A stretch of DNA of 64,000 nucleotides from DASRDU01 sp035652435 (lineage in GTDB: Bacteria > Acidobacteriota > Blastocatellia > RBC074): contig DASRDU010000081.1 in NCBI GenBank assembly GCA_035652435.1, positions 1 to 64,000 on the forward strand. Direction: 5' to 3'. A program made the translations under genes and the position numbers. The notes beneath the pieces are model-generated. The model saw only the letters and a program-made list of their open reading frames with translations. It had not been told where the DNA came from and did no database searches. Positions 1 through 8,847 of the stretch are shown piece after piece. The first letter of the stretch is position 1; each line of letters opens with the position of its first letter.

Positions 1-309
1 GACGAACTGGAGAACCCCTACAGCTTCAGCTTCAGCGGCGGCTGCCAGCTCCGGGCCTCGCTCTCGAACTCCTTCCCGCGGACCTCGCCGCGCTTCGAGA
101 GCATCATCCCGGCCGGTAGCAGCGGCTGGATGAAGATCTTCTCGCAGAGCGACATCGGGATCCTCGGGTCGGTGATCAACTTCAACCCGAACGCGGCCAC
201 AGCGAGGGGCGCCTTCAACGGCGGGATCAACCTGCACAAGCTGACGCTCTCGGCGGCGTCTTCTTATACGATCCCGGTCTTCCAGTCGGGCTGCTTCTCA
301 GGCTTCTGA
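1..309 (+). CDS. C-terminal end of a secreted protein (partial, unknown function)
   Basis: The first reading frame is open from base 1 and encodes 102 residues before a TGA at 307-309. The start lies outside the window. The fragment is rich in Ser, Gly, Asn and aromatic residues, has two isolated cysteines (one near the start and one three residues from the end), and has no charged cytoplasmic-type segments. This fits the C-terminal beta-strand tail of an exported protein. I recognise no family. A strong hairpin lies about 46 bp after the stop. Confidence is moderate that it is coding and low for any role. Confidence 0.6.
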   Translation, partial: DELENPYSFSFSGGCQLRASLSNSFPRTSPRFESIIPAGSSGWMKIFSQSDIGILGSVINFNPNAATARGAFNGGINLHKLTLSAASSYTIPVFQSGCFSGF

Positions 310-355
310 TTGCCGGCGGGGCGCTCCGGGCGGCTCGGCCCCCCCGAAACAGAAA

Positions 356-388
356 GGCGCCGGGATAACCACTGGTTACCCCGGCGCC
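356..388. terminator. Bidirectional terminator hairpin between converging genes
   Basis: Two 15-base arms (356-370 and 374-388) pair with one mismatch around a 3-base loop and are followed by CTTCATCTTTT. The hairpin lies between the plus-strand fragment ending at 309 and the minus-strand gene ending at 535, so it could stop transcription from both sides. Confidence 0.75.
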
Positions 389-534
389 CTTCATCTTTTA
401 CGTCCATGTTGATCGCCTTACTGCTCGCGACGATCTTTCCCGCACTGTGGCAGGATTAACAACCAGCCGGGACAGCCGGCCCGATCAGACGGGCAGTCAG
501 GCTCCGATTGGATTTCAGGCAGGCGAACCGAAAG

Positions 535-990
535 TCAGGCTCGTCTGTGTTCAGAGTCATGCCGGCCCGACCTGCGCCATTCGCGCTCGCGCCGCTTCCA
601 TTCCCGCATGGCCTCCTGGAGCCGGTCGCGGATCAGGTTGCCGATGTTTTCGAAGTCGAAATCCTTCCCGCAGCCCGCCGCGCCGAAGCCGAAAGCCGGG
701 CCGCCCTCAAATCCCCAGCCCTGTTCGGTGCGCACTTCGTCTTCGTAATATGAGACGACCTGCCGGCACGCCATCGCGACCGTCAGCAGGGAACTGTCTT
801 CGGCGAGTGGCACAAAGACGTTTTTGACGTCCGGGTCGAGTTCGCCGAGGCGCGCCAGAATGCGGTTGTATTGCGAGACGGCGAAGCGCGCCTCGCTTTC
901 GCCGGCGTTCATCCATTGCACGCGGCCGGCCGCGCGGGCCGTGCGGTGCAGCACGTTGATCAGTTTCTTCAGTTCCTGTTCTCTTTCCAT
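535..990 (-). CDS. Hypothetical 151-aa protein downstream of an ECF sigma factor
   Basis: This soluble 151-residue protein has no signal peptide or membrane segment. The first 85 residues look helical, the middle (about 90-110) is glycine- and phenylalanine-rich, and the C-terminus is a highly charged Arg/Glu helix. I recognise no family. The ATG is preceded by a perfect GGAGG with a 5-base spacer. The gene begins 28 bp after the ECF sigma factor stop on the same strand, so the two are probably co-transcribed. It sits where an anti-sigma factor often lies, but it lacks the HxxxCxxC zinc motif and any membrane helix, so that role is only a possibility. Confidence 0.65.
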   Translation of the reverse strand: MEREQELKKLINVLHRTARAAGRVQWMNAGESEARFAVSQYNRILARLGELDPDVKNVFVPLAEDSSLLTVAMACRQVVSYYEDEVRTEQGWGFEGGPAFGFGAAGCGKDFDFENIGNLIRDRLQEAMREWKRREREWRRSGRHDSEHRRA

Positions 991-1018
991 AACTACCTCC
1001 GGTTATTGTGACGCTGAT

Positions 1019-1618
1019 CTAAGACGTTACTTCGACCAGTTGCGCCGGCCCGGCCCGCGCCGGTTCGAGTTGTTCACGCATCAGTTGCTTCGCCCGATGC
1101 AGCCGCCACTTCACAGTCGAGAGCGGCAGATCCAGAAAGCTGGCAATGCGTTTGAGCGGCATCTCGTCGTAAAACCGCAGTTGCAGAATCAGGCTGTATT
1201 GCTCGTCCAACGCCTCAATCGCCGTTCTGACTTCGGCCGTCTCAAACGACTCCGGGAGCGTGAAAGGGCGCGCCAGCGCGTCGCTGTATTCCAGCACCGC
1301 CTCATCGAGTTCGACCCGGCGGGCCTGCTCTTTGCGCGCGTTCTGACTCATGCGCAGGGCCGCGTGCCGCGTGATCGCGCAGAGCCACGAGGCGAAACTG
1401 GCCGGCTCTTCAATCGAAGGGAGCGCCTTGAAGGCGAGCAACAGCGCCTCCTGCACCGCGTCTTCGGCCAGTTCGGCCCCGGCGACCGCCCGCGCCACGC
1501 GGTAAGCCGCGGCGCGGTATCTCATCACCAGCTCATCGAACGCGCGCAGGTCGCCGAGAATTGCCGCGATGACCAGCACTTCGTCGCGCGAATTGTCGCG
1601 TCTGGTTTCTGCCGCCAT
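1019..1618 (-). CDS. ECF-family RNA polymerase sigma factor
   Basis: This 199-residue sigma factor has region 2 at about residues 15-85 (the ALLLAFKAL and FASWLCAITRHAA segments are typical of region 2) and region 4 at about 130-190, where the helix-turn-helix reads MPLKRIASFLDLPLSTVKWRLHRAK in part. It directs core RNA polymerase to alternative promoters. The ATG at 1618 is preferred over an upstream GTG at 1639 because GGAG lies just ahead of it (GGAGAAGAGGA then ATG). The 151-aa gene follows 28 bp downstream. No recognisable anti-sigma is adjacent, so the signal it responds to is unknown. Confidence 0.88.
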   Translation of the reverse strand: MAAETRRDNSRDEVLVIAAILGDLRAFDELVMRYRAAAYRVARAVAGAELAEDAVQEALLLAFKALPSIEEPASFASWLCAITRHAALRMSQNARKEQARRVELDEAVLEYSDALARPFTLPESFETAEVRTAIEALDEQYSLILQLRFYDEMPLKRIASFLDLPLSTVKWRLHRAKQLMREQLEPARAGPAQLVEVTS

Positions 1619-1877
1619 TCCTCTTCTCCGGAAATTCACCGGCCCTCACCCGCATGGAGACATGAAGTACGAAAAAGGATAGCGAGGGGGTAAATAATTT
1701 TCCATGACCTCAGCCGGAGATTGACTCTTACCGCCCGCCCTGGCAGATTCACATTGCACCGGAGTTCGCCACAGTTGCATAATCCCGGCAACCGGCCCAG
1801 CGCTGGCGGAATAAGCAGGGAAGCTTCCGATCAGGCCCTCATAATCACCCATCGGACGGGTGAGGAGAAAAACCATT

Positions 1878-2246
1878 ATGCAGGCAGACTTGAAATCAGC
1901 TGCACCCGCGCAGCACTGCAACTGGGCCAGCGTCCCGGTCGAACACGTCGGCAAGGGGGTCGAACGTCAGATGATTGTCGGTGATCACCTGATGATCTGC
2001 CGATTGCGCTTCGCGCCGCACGTCGTCACTACGCCGCACGACCACCCCCACGAACAGATGACTATCATCGAGCGGGGGCGCGTGCGCTTTATCATCGGAA
2101 ATGAAGAACGAATCGCCGAGGCCGGTGACGTGCTTCACATCCCGTCGGGGTGCTGGCACGGCGCCACGATGCTCGATGAAGAGGTGGTGATGATTGATAT
2201 TTTCACCCCCCTGCGGGAGGACTTCCTGAAACCTGCACGCCCGTAG
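1878..2246 (+). CDS. Small single-domain cupin protein
   Basis: This 122-residue protein is essentially one cupin beta-barrel. Motif 1 is HDHPHEQ (His54, His56, Gln60) followed by a Gly at about 67. Motif 2 is GDVLHIPSGCWH (Gly83 to His94). These histidines are expected to hold a divalent metal. The substrate cannot be read from sequence; such proteins range from sugar isomerases to small-molecule binding or quercetinase-like enzymes. The ATG at 1878 follows GAGGAGAAA, whereas an in-frame GTG at 1860 lacks a ribosome-binding site. The gene stands alone between divergently and co-oriented sigma factor genes. Confidence 0.82.
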   Translation: MQADLKSAAPAQHCNWASVPVEHVGKGVERQMIVGDHLMICRLRFAPHVVTTPHDHPHEQMTIIERGRVRFIIGNEERIAEAGDVLHIPSGCWHGATMLDEEVVMIDIFTPLREDFLKPARP

Positions 2247-2479
2247 GCATCAGCTCCGGCTGGAGAAAGGGACCTCACGAAGCAGAAATCGCCTCGTTGT
2301 TTTTCGCAATCTCACTCACCTCAGAAGTCATTGCCTGAGAAATTTTTCTTCCCGCAAATTATTCGCCCGGTGCCCCTGGGGAGAAGCCCCGACTTTATTT
2401 ACAGCCATAAATTTTTCTGCGCCGGCTCAAACAAAAGCGGGTCACCCCGCGTCTTTAGTTGGTGAACTGAGAATCGCGC

Positions 2480-3100
2480 ATGCCCAAACACGCAGGCGGT
2501 CGTCCGGCAGGAGATGGAATCCCGCCGGCGGGGACGTACGTGGAAGAGAAACAAGTCATCGAAAACTTTCTCGCGACCGGGGCGGAGGAGGCGTTTTGCG
2601 CCTTGTTCGAGGCCGTCTGCGTGCGACTGCGCCGCTATTTCCTGCTGCGGGGCCTGGACGCGGCGACCGCGGAAGACCTGACTCAGAATGTCTTCGTGAA
2701 GGTGTACCGGCAGAAGGGCGAGTTGCGGGCAGCCGACCATTTTTACGGCTGGCTGTTTGCCATCGCGCGCAACGAACTGATCAGTTACTGGCGGCTGGAA
2801 CAATCGGGTGGCGAGAAGGTTGAATTCGAGTCGCTCGGCGACCGGCACGCGAGCAGCCTCGTGACCGAGCCTGAAGTGCTTCCGGCCATGCGCCTGATGG
2901 ATTTGCTGAAGGCGCTCGAACCGGCCGAGCGCGACCTCGTCGTGCTGCGGTTTGTCGAAGGGCTGAGTTACGAGGAACTGGCGGTCGCGCTCAGGCTCCC
3001 GCTGGGGACGATCAAATGGCGGATTTTCAACGCGAGGAAGAAACTCTCGCGGATCATCGCCGCTTCGCCCGAGGGCAGGGCGCGACAAAGAATCAATTAG
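2480..3100 (+). CDS. ECF-family RNA polymerase sigma factor
   Basis: This 206-residue sigma factor has an N-terminal extension of about 25 residues, region 2 at about 28-100 (AEDLTQNVFVKVYRQKG, then FYGWLFAIARNELISYWR) and region 4 at about 135-190 (LSYEELAVALRLPLGTIKWR). The product is predicted to recruit RNA polymerase to a regulon. The downstream gene starts 19 bp after the stop and carries an anti-sigma zinc motif, so they form a sigma/anti-sigma pair. The exact start is uncertain: no strong Shine-Dalgarno lies before ATG 2480, and a GTG at about 2540 would remove most of the extension. Confidence 0.9.
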   Translation: MPKHAGGRPAGDGIPPAGTYVEEKQVIENFLATGAEEAFCALFEAVCVRLRRYFLLRGLDAATAEDLTQNVFVKVYRQKGELRAADHFYGWLFAIARNELISYWRLEQSGGEKVEFESLGDRHASSLVTEPEVLPAMRLMDLLKALEPAERDLVVLRFVEGLSYEELAVALRLPLGTIKWRIFNARKKLSRIIAASPEGRARQRIN

Positions 3101-3119
3101 CTTTGCTGGGGTCAGTTGT

Positions 3120-3617
3120 ATGAAACACGGGATTACAGAACTGGAATGGAACGATTATCTGGACGATCGGGCGGCGGCGGAAGTGCGCGACCGCATCGAG
3201 GCGCACTTCATCGGCTGTCTGGAATGCTGGGAGTTTTACGAACAGGTGTCCGGCGCGACCGAGGAACTGGTTGAAGCGAGCGAGGAGGCGCGCCACGGGC
3301 TCACGCTCGAAGATCGGCAATTGCACCTGATGCTGCGCGGCGTCTTTTCGCGCCTCAGAGTTGAGGATGCCGGGGGCACAGTACAGGCTCAGGTGCGTGG
3401 GCGACTGAATCTGCTCGAAACTGTGCTGGCCCCGTTCTGCGGGGCGCAGGCCGCCGCATCCGCGCTTCAGGCGGCGGCGAAGAATTCTCCGGCCCGCTCG
3501 CTCGAACAGGTGACGCCGGACAACTGGGAGCCGTTTCTGGAAAAGCTGACCGCCATTGCCGCGGCGATGTGTGGCGAAACCTTTGCCGGCCTGATCCGGG
3601 AAAGCGGGCAATTCTGA
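3120..3617 (+). CDS. Soluble zinc-finger anti-sigma factor candidate
   Basis: This 165-residue protein opens with an anti-sigma-like domain. The zinc motif His29-x3-Cys33-x2-Cys36 (HFIGCLEC) follows an acidic helix, as in ZAS-type anti-sigma factors. There is no membrane helix, so it would hold its sigma factor in the cytoplasm, possibly as a redox- or ligand-sensitive switch. Two more cysteines lie in the C-terminal half, which is helical and otherwise unrecognised. The position 19 bp after the sigma factor supports the pairing. The function is inferred from the motif and context. Confidence 0.7.
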   Translation: MKHGITELEWNDYLDDRAAAEVRDRIEAHFIGCLECWEFYEQVSGATEELVEASEEARHGLTLEDRQLHLMLRGVFSRLRVEDAGGTVQAQVRGRLNLLETVLAPFCGAQAAASALQAAAKNSPARSLEQVTPDNWEPFLEKLTAIAAAMCGETFAGLIRESGQF

Positions 3618-3693
3618 TGTCAGCTGTCAGCTGTCAGCGATCAGCCGGAGAATCAGCACTCAGACTTTCCGTTCTGGCTGAAAGCTGACCGCT
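3618..3693. repeat. Tandem TGTCAGC heptamer repeat with inverted partner
   Basis: TGTCAGC occurs three times in tandem (3618-3638) followed by GATCAGC. The inverse-complement form (GCTGAAAGCTGACC) follows at about 3678-3691, so the transcript could fold back. Short heptamer repeats of this kind are often dispersed in bacterial intergenic DNA. No gene lies here. Confidence 0.55.
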
Positions 3694-3697
3694 AATC

Positions 3698-3703
3698 TAT
3701 AGT
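3698..3703 (+). promoter_or_regulatory. Candidate -10 box giving a leaderless transcript
   Basis: TATAGT ends only 4 bases before the ATG at 3708. Initiation about 7 bases downstream of a -10 box would fall on the start codon itself. No Shine-Dalgarno is visible before this gene, which agrees with leaderless expression. A convincing -35 was not found. Confidence 0.4.
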
Positions 3704-3707
3704 TTTT

Positions 3708-4607
3708 ATGCTTGCTGCGCGGATTACACCGAGAGTTGTGGCCTTCGGACTGGCAGGAGAGGCGCTGCTGCTGGTGGGCTTCTACCTGCCCGCCGCGTTC
3801 GGCTGGACGGCACGGTTCCGGCTGGCCGAAGCCATCGTCATGACGATTTCGGGGGCGCTGGCCTTCAGCATCGCATTGGTACTCAGCCTGGAGGTGGCGG
3901 CGGAATACCGTCAGGCCCGCTGGGCGCGGCTCGCGTGGCTGATGCTCGCGGCCAACGCAGCGCTCTCATTGCTGAAGAGATCCATCGGCAGCCCGCTCTT
4001 CGACTTCATGATGGAAGGCTATCGAACCAGCCCGCTGCGCGGATTGCTGGATAACCTGCTGGTGGTCCCGGCCAACCTGTGCCTGCTCGCCGGTCTGCTG
4101 GCGATGTGGTGGGGATTTCACCGCCTTGGGCTGGGGTTCAGGATCAAGCGGCGCGATTACGCGGCGATGGCGGGTGTGGCGGCACTCTTTCTGACGCTGC
4201 TGCTCTATCGCGAAAGCCTGTCGCAGGGGCAATCACCTTATCTGATCAGCCGCGTGATGCAGCCGCTCGGCCTCGGGCTGCTGGCCGTGATTTCGGCGTT
4301 CGGCCTGGTATTGCATCGGTACGCCGTGCGGATGGGCGATGGCAGGCTGGCCATCGTGATGCGCTGGCTGATGGTCTATGTGCTGCTGCGCGGCGTGCTG
4401 GTCCTCGTGCGAAGTTTTTTCAGTCCGAAGCTCCCGCTACTGCTCGATTCTCCGCCCGGCCTTGAGGAATGGGCCTTCGATGTGTTGTGGCAGGTCGTGC
4501 AATGGGCCGCCGCTATGGCCGCCGCCTGCTGCGCGCATCTGACGGTCAGCGCCGCGGCACAGCTTGAGCAGTTGCGATCCGCCAGAGCAGCGGTCGCTCC
4601 CGCCTGA
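3708..4607 (+). CDS. Polytopic inner-membrane protein of unknown function
   Basis: This 299-residue, very hydrophobic protein has about seven or eight predicted membrane helices. Clear ones lie near residues 8-28, 40-62, 68-88, 110-132, 148-165, 185-203, 215-235 and 258-280. Short loops carry arginines, and the C-terminal tail ends in a short Ala/Arg-rich cytoplasmic segment. No catalytic or transport motif was recognised. It follows the sigma/anti-sigma pair on the same strand but has its own -10-like box and no ribosome-binding site, so a functional link to the sigma factor is only possible. Confidence 0.65.
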   Translation: MLAARITPRVVAFGLAGEALLLVGFYLPAAFGWTARFRLAEAIVMTISGALAFSIALVLSLEVAAEYRQARWARLAWLMLAANAALSLLKRSIGSPLFDFMMEGYRTSPLRGLLDNLLVVPANLCLLAGLLAMWWGFHRLGLGFRIKRRDYAAMAGVAALFLTLLLYRESLSQGQSPYLISRVMQPLGLGLLAVISAFGLVLHRYAVRMGDGRLAIVMRWLMVYVLLRGVLVLVRSFFSPKLPLLLDSPPGLEEWAFDVLWQVVQWAAAMAAACCAHLTVSAAAQLEQLRSARAAVAPA

Positions 4608-4997
4608 GGGCTAATTGATTGTAAGTCAAGGACCCAGGTGTGGAGTATCAGTGGCCCTCCTCCGACGGCCCGGCTATCTGATACCCCACTTAACTTACGC
4701 TGAATCCTGCGGGCAAATGCTCCTTTTTCTACTCAGTGGAAAAATTTTTTGCTCTGATAAAAAATCTTGACTCAAACTACGGCTTGTGTTCAGATACACG
4801 CGCTTTGCTGGGATCAATCCAATTCCATTGGCCTGAAGGTCGGCTCAGACACTTCAGGTAACTCATCTCGGGAATCAGGGCGGTTACTCGCCAGACCTTG
4901 CCAGTTACCAGAACACCAACTGATCGTCTGATTTCAGATGAGAAGACTGTCTCAGGATGCGGACTGCGGCCCACATCACATCTATCAGGAGGAAATC
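4608..4997. other. 390-bp gene-free region before the TonB-dependent receptor
   Basis: The region holds a hairpin (arms 4640-4651 and 4678-4689, 11 of 12 paired) that may end transcription of the membrane protein. An AT-rich stretch follows (4730-4790) with TTGACT at 4767-4772, a possible -35 without a good -10. The ribosome-binding site AGGAGG is at 4988-4993. No small gene is convincing. Confidence 0.45.
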
Positions 4998-7900
4998 ATG
5001 AAATTAAAGGCAACAGGATTAGCACTAGTATCGGCCCTGGCGATTTTCACCGCTATGGCTCTGTTTCTCCCGGTCACCCTCCGTGCCCAGGAAGTGCGCG
5101 GCAAGATAACGGGACAAGTCGTGGATTCATCCAGGGCAGCAGTGGCCGGGGCGACCGTCAAGGTCACGGATGTGGCGCGAGGTGCGACCGTGACCCTCAC
5201 AACTAACGCCGAAGGTCTCTTTCAGGCGCCATATCTCTTGTCGGGAAACTATCAGGTTACGGTCGAGATGGCGGGGTTCAAGAAGTATCTTCAGGCTGGC
5301 GTCCTGCTCCAGATTGCCGAGACCCGCGATCTGACCATCGTCCTGGAGGTCGGTGGCACGCAGGAGACAGTTACGGTAACTGCCGTTGGCGCGATCCTCA
5401 ATGCTGCGGATGCCAACCTGGGACAAACCCTTGATCAGCAGCGTGTGGCGGAACTCCCACTGGTTCACGGTGATCCCTACACACTGATCGGACTCTCTAC
5501 CGGCGTTACCTATACGGGCAGCACGAGACTGGATCGTCCGTTCGAGCCAACGCACATCATCGGCTATGCAATGGACGGAACACGCGGCAACCGCAGCGAC
5601 TTGTTAATTGATGGCGCGCCAAGCACTGCCACGGCAAATGGCAATGAAGTGATCGCCTCCTATGTCCCCCCGAGTGATATCGTCCAGGAGTTCAAAGTGC
5701 AAACGGCAACATTTGATGCTCAGTTTGGCAACACCGAAGGCGGGGTGACCAGCATCAGCATCAAATCGGGCACGAACAAACTTCACGGCACGGCTTATAG
5801 ATGGACAGAGCCGGGAGGCATGGCGGCAAACGACTTTTTTGGAAATGCGAGAGGGCAAGGCCGGCCGGACTCTTTCTCCAACCGTCCCGGCTTCAGTGTC
5901 AACGGTCCGGTTGTTATTCCGAAGCTATACAACGGCAGGGACAAGACTTTCTTCCTGGTTGGGTTTGAAGCTATTCGCGACTCGCGCCCGCGGTTCGATA
6001 TCAACGGCAACTCGTTTGTTCCAACCCAGGCGTTGAGAAACGGCGACTTCTCAGGACTAGGCGTTAATATTTACGATCCGCTTACCCGCATCAACACGGG
6101 CACGGCACAAGCTCCTGTCTATACCGGAACGCAGTTCGCCGGCAACATTATCCCCGCAGCGAGAATCAGTCCGGTCGCCAAAGCGGTCCTGTCGTACTAC
6201 TCGCTGCCCAAGCAACCCGGCCTGCTCGGAAATATCCAGGATTCAACCCTGGCGGAGAAAACAAAACCCTACAACAATTTCACGTTCAGGGTTGATCAGA
6301 ACATTGGCAGCAAAGACAGGTTTTTCGTCCGCGGCAGCCGATACGATCGGGTGAGTCACTATAACGACTACCTCAATTCGATTGCCACCGGAGTTAACTT
6401 CCAGTTTATCTCCCGGCAGGGTGTGATTGATGAGGTTCACACGTTCAATGCCACCACTGTCCTGAATGTCAGGTATGGCTACAACCGCTTCATTCGCGGC
6501 CAGGATCAGGAAGACGATGCCCATGGAATTGACCTGACCACGCTGGGTTTCCCCGCCTATTACAACAATCTGATCCCCGTGGCAAGCAGGCGCTTTCCGC
6601 GTTTTGATTTCCCCGCAAACACTATTGTCAGCACCGGATTCGGCAATGAATTCAGACCGGTTGGTTCACACTCGATAGCCGCGATTCTGAACAAGTCGCT
6701 GGATAAGCACTCCCTGAAGTTTGGCAGTGAGTTGCGAATCTACCGCGAGGACGATTCCTTCAACAGCAACGACCAGACAGGTCAGTTCGTCTTCGACAAC
6801 ACTTATACGAGGCCGAGCAGCGCCTCCAGCTCAGACACTAACGGCCTCCAGGCCTTTGCCGCGTTCCTGCTCGGATATCCGACCACTCAGACTCTCGTGC
6901 GGCGCGCGGATTACTCTGAGTATTCAAAAACCTATAGCTTCTTCGCGCAGGATGACTGGCGCTTCAACAACAAACTAACCTTTAACCTGGGATTGCGTTG
7001 GGAAGTCGAAACGCCACTGGTTGAGCGAAACAATAAGAGCGTCACCGGCTTTGACCTTGCTTACACTCAGCCAATCGAGGCCGCCGCCAAAGCGAATCTG
7101 GTGGCAAAACCGATTACCGGCATTGACCCGAATAGTTTCAATGTAAAGGGTGGCCTCCTCTTCGCAGGCAAGGACACCGGCAGCGGCTTGTATAAGACGC
7201 CTAAGAATACTTTCCTGCCGCGCGTCGGAGTTGCTTATCAATGGAATGACAAGACCATCATCCGGGCCGGTTTCGGTTTGTTTGCCGGATTCCTGGGAGA
7301 GCGACGTGGCGATGTCATCCAACCCGGATACACCCAAAGCACCACCGGCCTGACTACCCTGAACGCCAACGGGGCGCCGATTCCTTATACTCTTTCCACT
7401 CCGTTTGCTAACACCACAATCCTCGAGCCAGTCGGCAATTCACTGGGCAAACAAACCAGTCTCGGACAGGGAATTTCGTTCTTTAACCAGAATCCGAAGG
7501 TTTCAAAGCAGGCCCGCTTCCAGGTTGGCCTTCAGCGCGAACTTCCGGGTGGTTTCGTCGCCGAGGCCGAGTATGTCTTTAACCGCGGTTATGATATTGA
7601 AATCAGCCGCGACATCAATGCTCTGCCGAATTCCTATCTAAGCACGGATAACTCGCGCACGGCAGCAATGAATGCCATCAACAGCAACCTGACGACATCG
7701 CTGACGGGCCTCAATCCGTTTGTGGGGCTGATACCTAATGCCTCGGCCAATACGACTCGGGGGGCATTGTTACGTCCCTTCCCTGAGTTCGGGGCCATTA
7801 CGACGACGAACAATGACGGCAAGTCCTGGTACAACTCCGGTCAGTTCAGTTTGCAAAAGAGATTCTCGAAAGGATACACGGTGCAAGCCAGCTACACCTG

Positions 7901-8591
7901 GTCGAAGTGGCTCCAGGCTACGGAGTATTTGAACGCGGGTGACCCGTTGCCGACGAAGATGATTTCCGACCAGGATTCGACGCACAGGTTTGCTTTCAGC
8001 GCCCTGTATGCACTCCCCTTCGGAAAAGGTGCCAGGTTCCTGTCGAGTTCGAATTGGCTGTCAAATGCCGTTTTGGGCGGCTGGCAGGTTGGAGGAACGT
8101 ATCAAGTCCAGAGTGGCTTCCCGATTTCTTTTGCCAACGATGCGTTTTACCGGGGCGGAGAGATACGAATCAGCAACAGAACCACCGCTCAGTGGATCAA
8201 TACCTCGGCTTTCCAATCGTTCTATGACTGGCCCACTTTCCTGCCTTCGGGTGTGACCCCCGGCACTGCGACTGCTGCGCAAATAACTGCTGCCCAGTCG
8301 GCCGCGATTACGGCTGCGACGCCTGTTAGTCACCTGCGGACATTGCCGCTTCGTTTCAGTAATGTCCGCAGGGATTTCATCAACAACGTTGACCTGACGC
8401 TGAAGAAAGACATCCAGGTGCGAGAAAGCATGAAGGTACAGTTGAGGTTTGAGGCTCTGAACGCCTTCAACCACCCGTACTTTGTCGCTCCGGTTGTCAA
8501 TCCGACAGCAAATAATTTCGGAGTAATCTCAGCTTCTAACCAGGACAACTATGCCAGACGTGTTCAGTTGGGGGTGAAGTTCATCTTCTGA
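4998..8591 (+). CDS. TonB-dependent receptor, Oar-like with carboxypeptidase-regulatory N-terminus
   Basis: This 1197-residue outer-membrane receptor has a signal peptide at residues 1-30 (cleavage after LRA). A carboxypeptidase-regulatory-like Ig fold follows at about 35-115 (GKITGQVVDSSRAAVAGATV), then a plug domain at about 130-240 and a long beta-barrel that ends in aromatic Phe. Members of this acidobacterial family are thought to take up large substrates such as glycans with TonB energy; the substrate here is unknown. The start at 4998 is chosen because AGGAGG precedes it and the signal peptide begins there. An in-frame ATG at 4938 would add 20 non-hydrophobic residues. A terminator hairpin follows the stop. 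Confidence 0.9.
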   Translation: MKLKATGLALVSALAIFTAMALFLPVTLRAQEVRGKITGQVVDSSRAAVAGATVKVTDVARGATVTLTTNAEGLFQAPYLLSGNYQVTVEMAGFKKYLQAGVLLQIAETRDLTIVLEVGGTQETVTVTAVGAILNAADANLGQTLDQQRVAELPLVHGDPYTLIGLSTGVTYTGSTRLDRPFEPTHIIGYAMDGTRGNRSDLLIDGAPSTATANGNEVIASYVPPSDIVQEFKVQTATFDAQFGNTEGGVTSISIKSGTNKLHGTAYRWTEPGGMAANDFFGNARGQGRPDSFSNRPGFSVNGPVVIPKLYNGRDKTFFLVGFEAIRDSRPRFDINGNSFVPTQALRNGDFSGLGVNIYDPLTRINTGTAQAPVYTGTQFAGNIIPAARISPVAKAVLSYYSLPKQPGLLGNIQDSTLAEKTKPYNNFTFRVDQNIGSKDRFFVRGSRYDRVSHYNDYLNSIATGVNFQFISRQGVIDEVHTFNATTVLNVRYGYNRFIRGQDQEDDAHGIDLTTLGFPAYYNNLIPVASRRFPRFDFPANTIVSTGFGNEFRPVGSHSIAAILNKSLDKHSLKFGSELRIYREDDSFNSNDQTGQFVFDNTYTRPSSASSSDTNGLQAFAAFLLGYPTTQTLVRRADYSEYSKTYSFFAQDDWRFNNKLTFNLGLRWEVETPLVERNNKSVTGFDLAYTQPIEAAAKANLVAKPITGIDPNSFNVKGGLLFAGKDTGSGLYKTPKNTFLPRVGVAYQWNDKTIIRAGFGLFAGFLGERRGDVIQPGYTQSTTGLTTLNANGAPIPYTLSTPFANTTILEPVGNSLGKQTSLGQGISFFNQNPKVSKQARFQVGLQRELPGGFVAEAEYVFNRGYDIEISRDINALPNSYLSTDNSRTAAMNAINSNLTTSLTGLNPFVGLIPNASANTTRGALLRPFPEFGAITTTNNDGKSWYNSGQFSLQKRFSKGYTVQASYTWSKWLQATEYLNAGDPLPTKMISDQDSTHRFAFSALYALPFGKGARFLSSSNWLSNAVLGGWQVGGTYQVQSGFPISFANDAFYRGGEIRISNRTTAQWINTSAFQSFYDWPTFLPSGVTPGTATAAQITAAQSAAITAATPVSHLRTLPLRFSNVRRDFINNVDLTLKKDIQVRESMKVQLRFEALNAFNHPYFVAPVVNPTANNFGVISASNQDNYARRVQLGVKFIF

Positions 8592-8612
8592 ATTTAGAGC
8601 GGATTGCTAATC

Positions 8613-8645
8613 AGGGCAGGGCAAATTGACTGTTTGCCCTGCCCT
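8613..8645 (+). terminator. Terminator hairpin after the TonB-dependent receptor
   Basis: A perfect 13-bp stem (8613-8625 with 8633-8645) closes a 7-base loop 22 bp after the stop codon. There is no clear T-run after it, so termination may be Rho-assisted or incomplete. Confidence 0.65.
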
Positions 8646-8735
8646 CAATCGAAAACCGCTATAGGTTGGCAGGCAAAATAAATCTGCCATAAAGAACCGC
8701 CCTTAACCAGGTTGGATCGGCGTTGAATTTGCATC

Positions 8736-8756
8736 GCCAGCTCCAGAGGAGCTGGC
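8736..8756. repeat. Perfect 9-bp intergenic hairpin, REP-like
   Basis: GCCAGCTCC and GGAGCTGGC pair perfectly around AGA. The surrounding sequence contains further GC-rich half-sites (CTCCGCCGGAG at about 8791). The element is not at a gene end and has no T-run, so a dispersed REP-type repeat fits better than a terminator. Copy number cannot be judged from one window. Confidence 0.45.
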
Positions 8757-8847
8757 GGGCATAACGCATCGCATGGCTATAAACATTGCGCTCCGCCGGA
8801 GCCGGGAAATTTTTACCATATTTATTTTGTCGCCAAATTTATGAGAC

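Noticed and set aside
824..1693. 289-codon plus-strand open frame opposite the first ECF sigma factor
   Set aside because: The sigma factor on the minus strand has clear region 2 and 4 motifs. The opposite frame has none.
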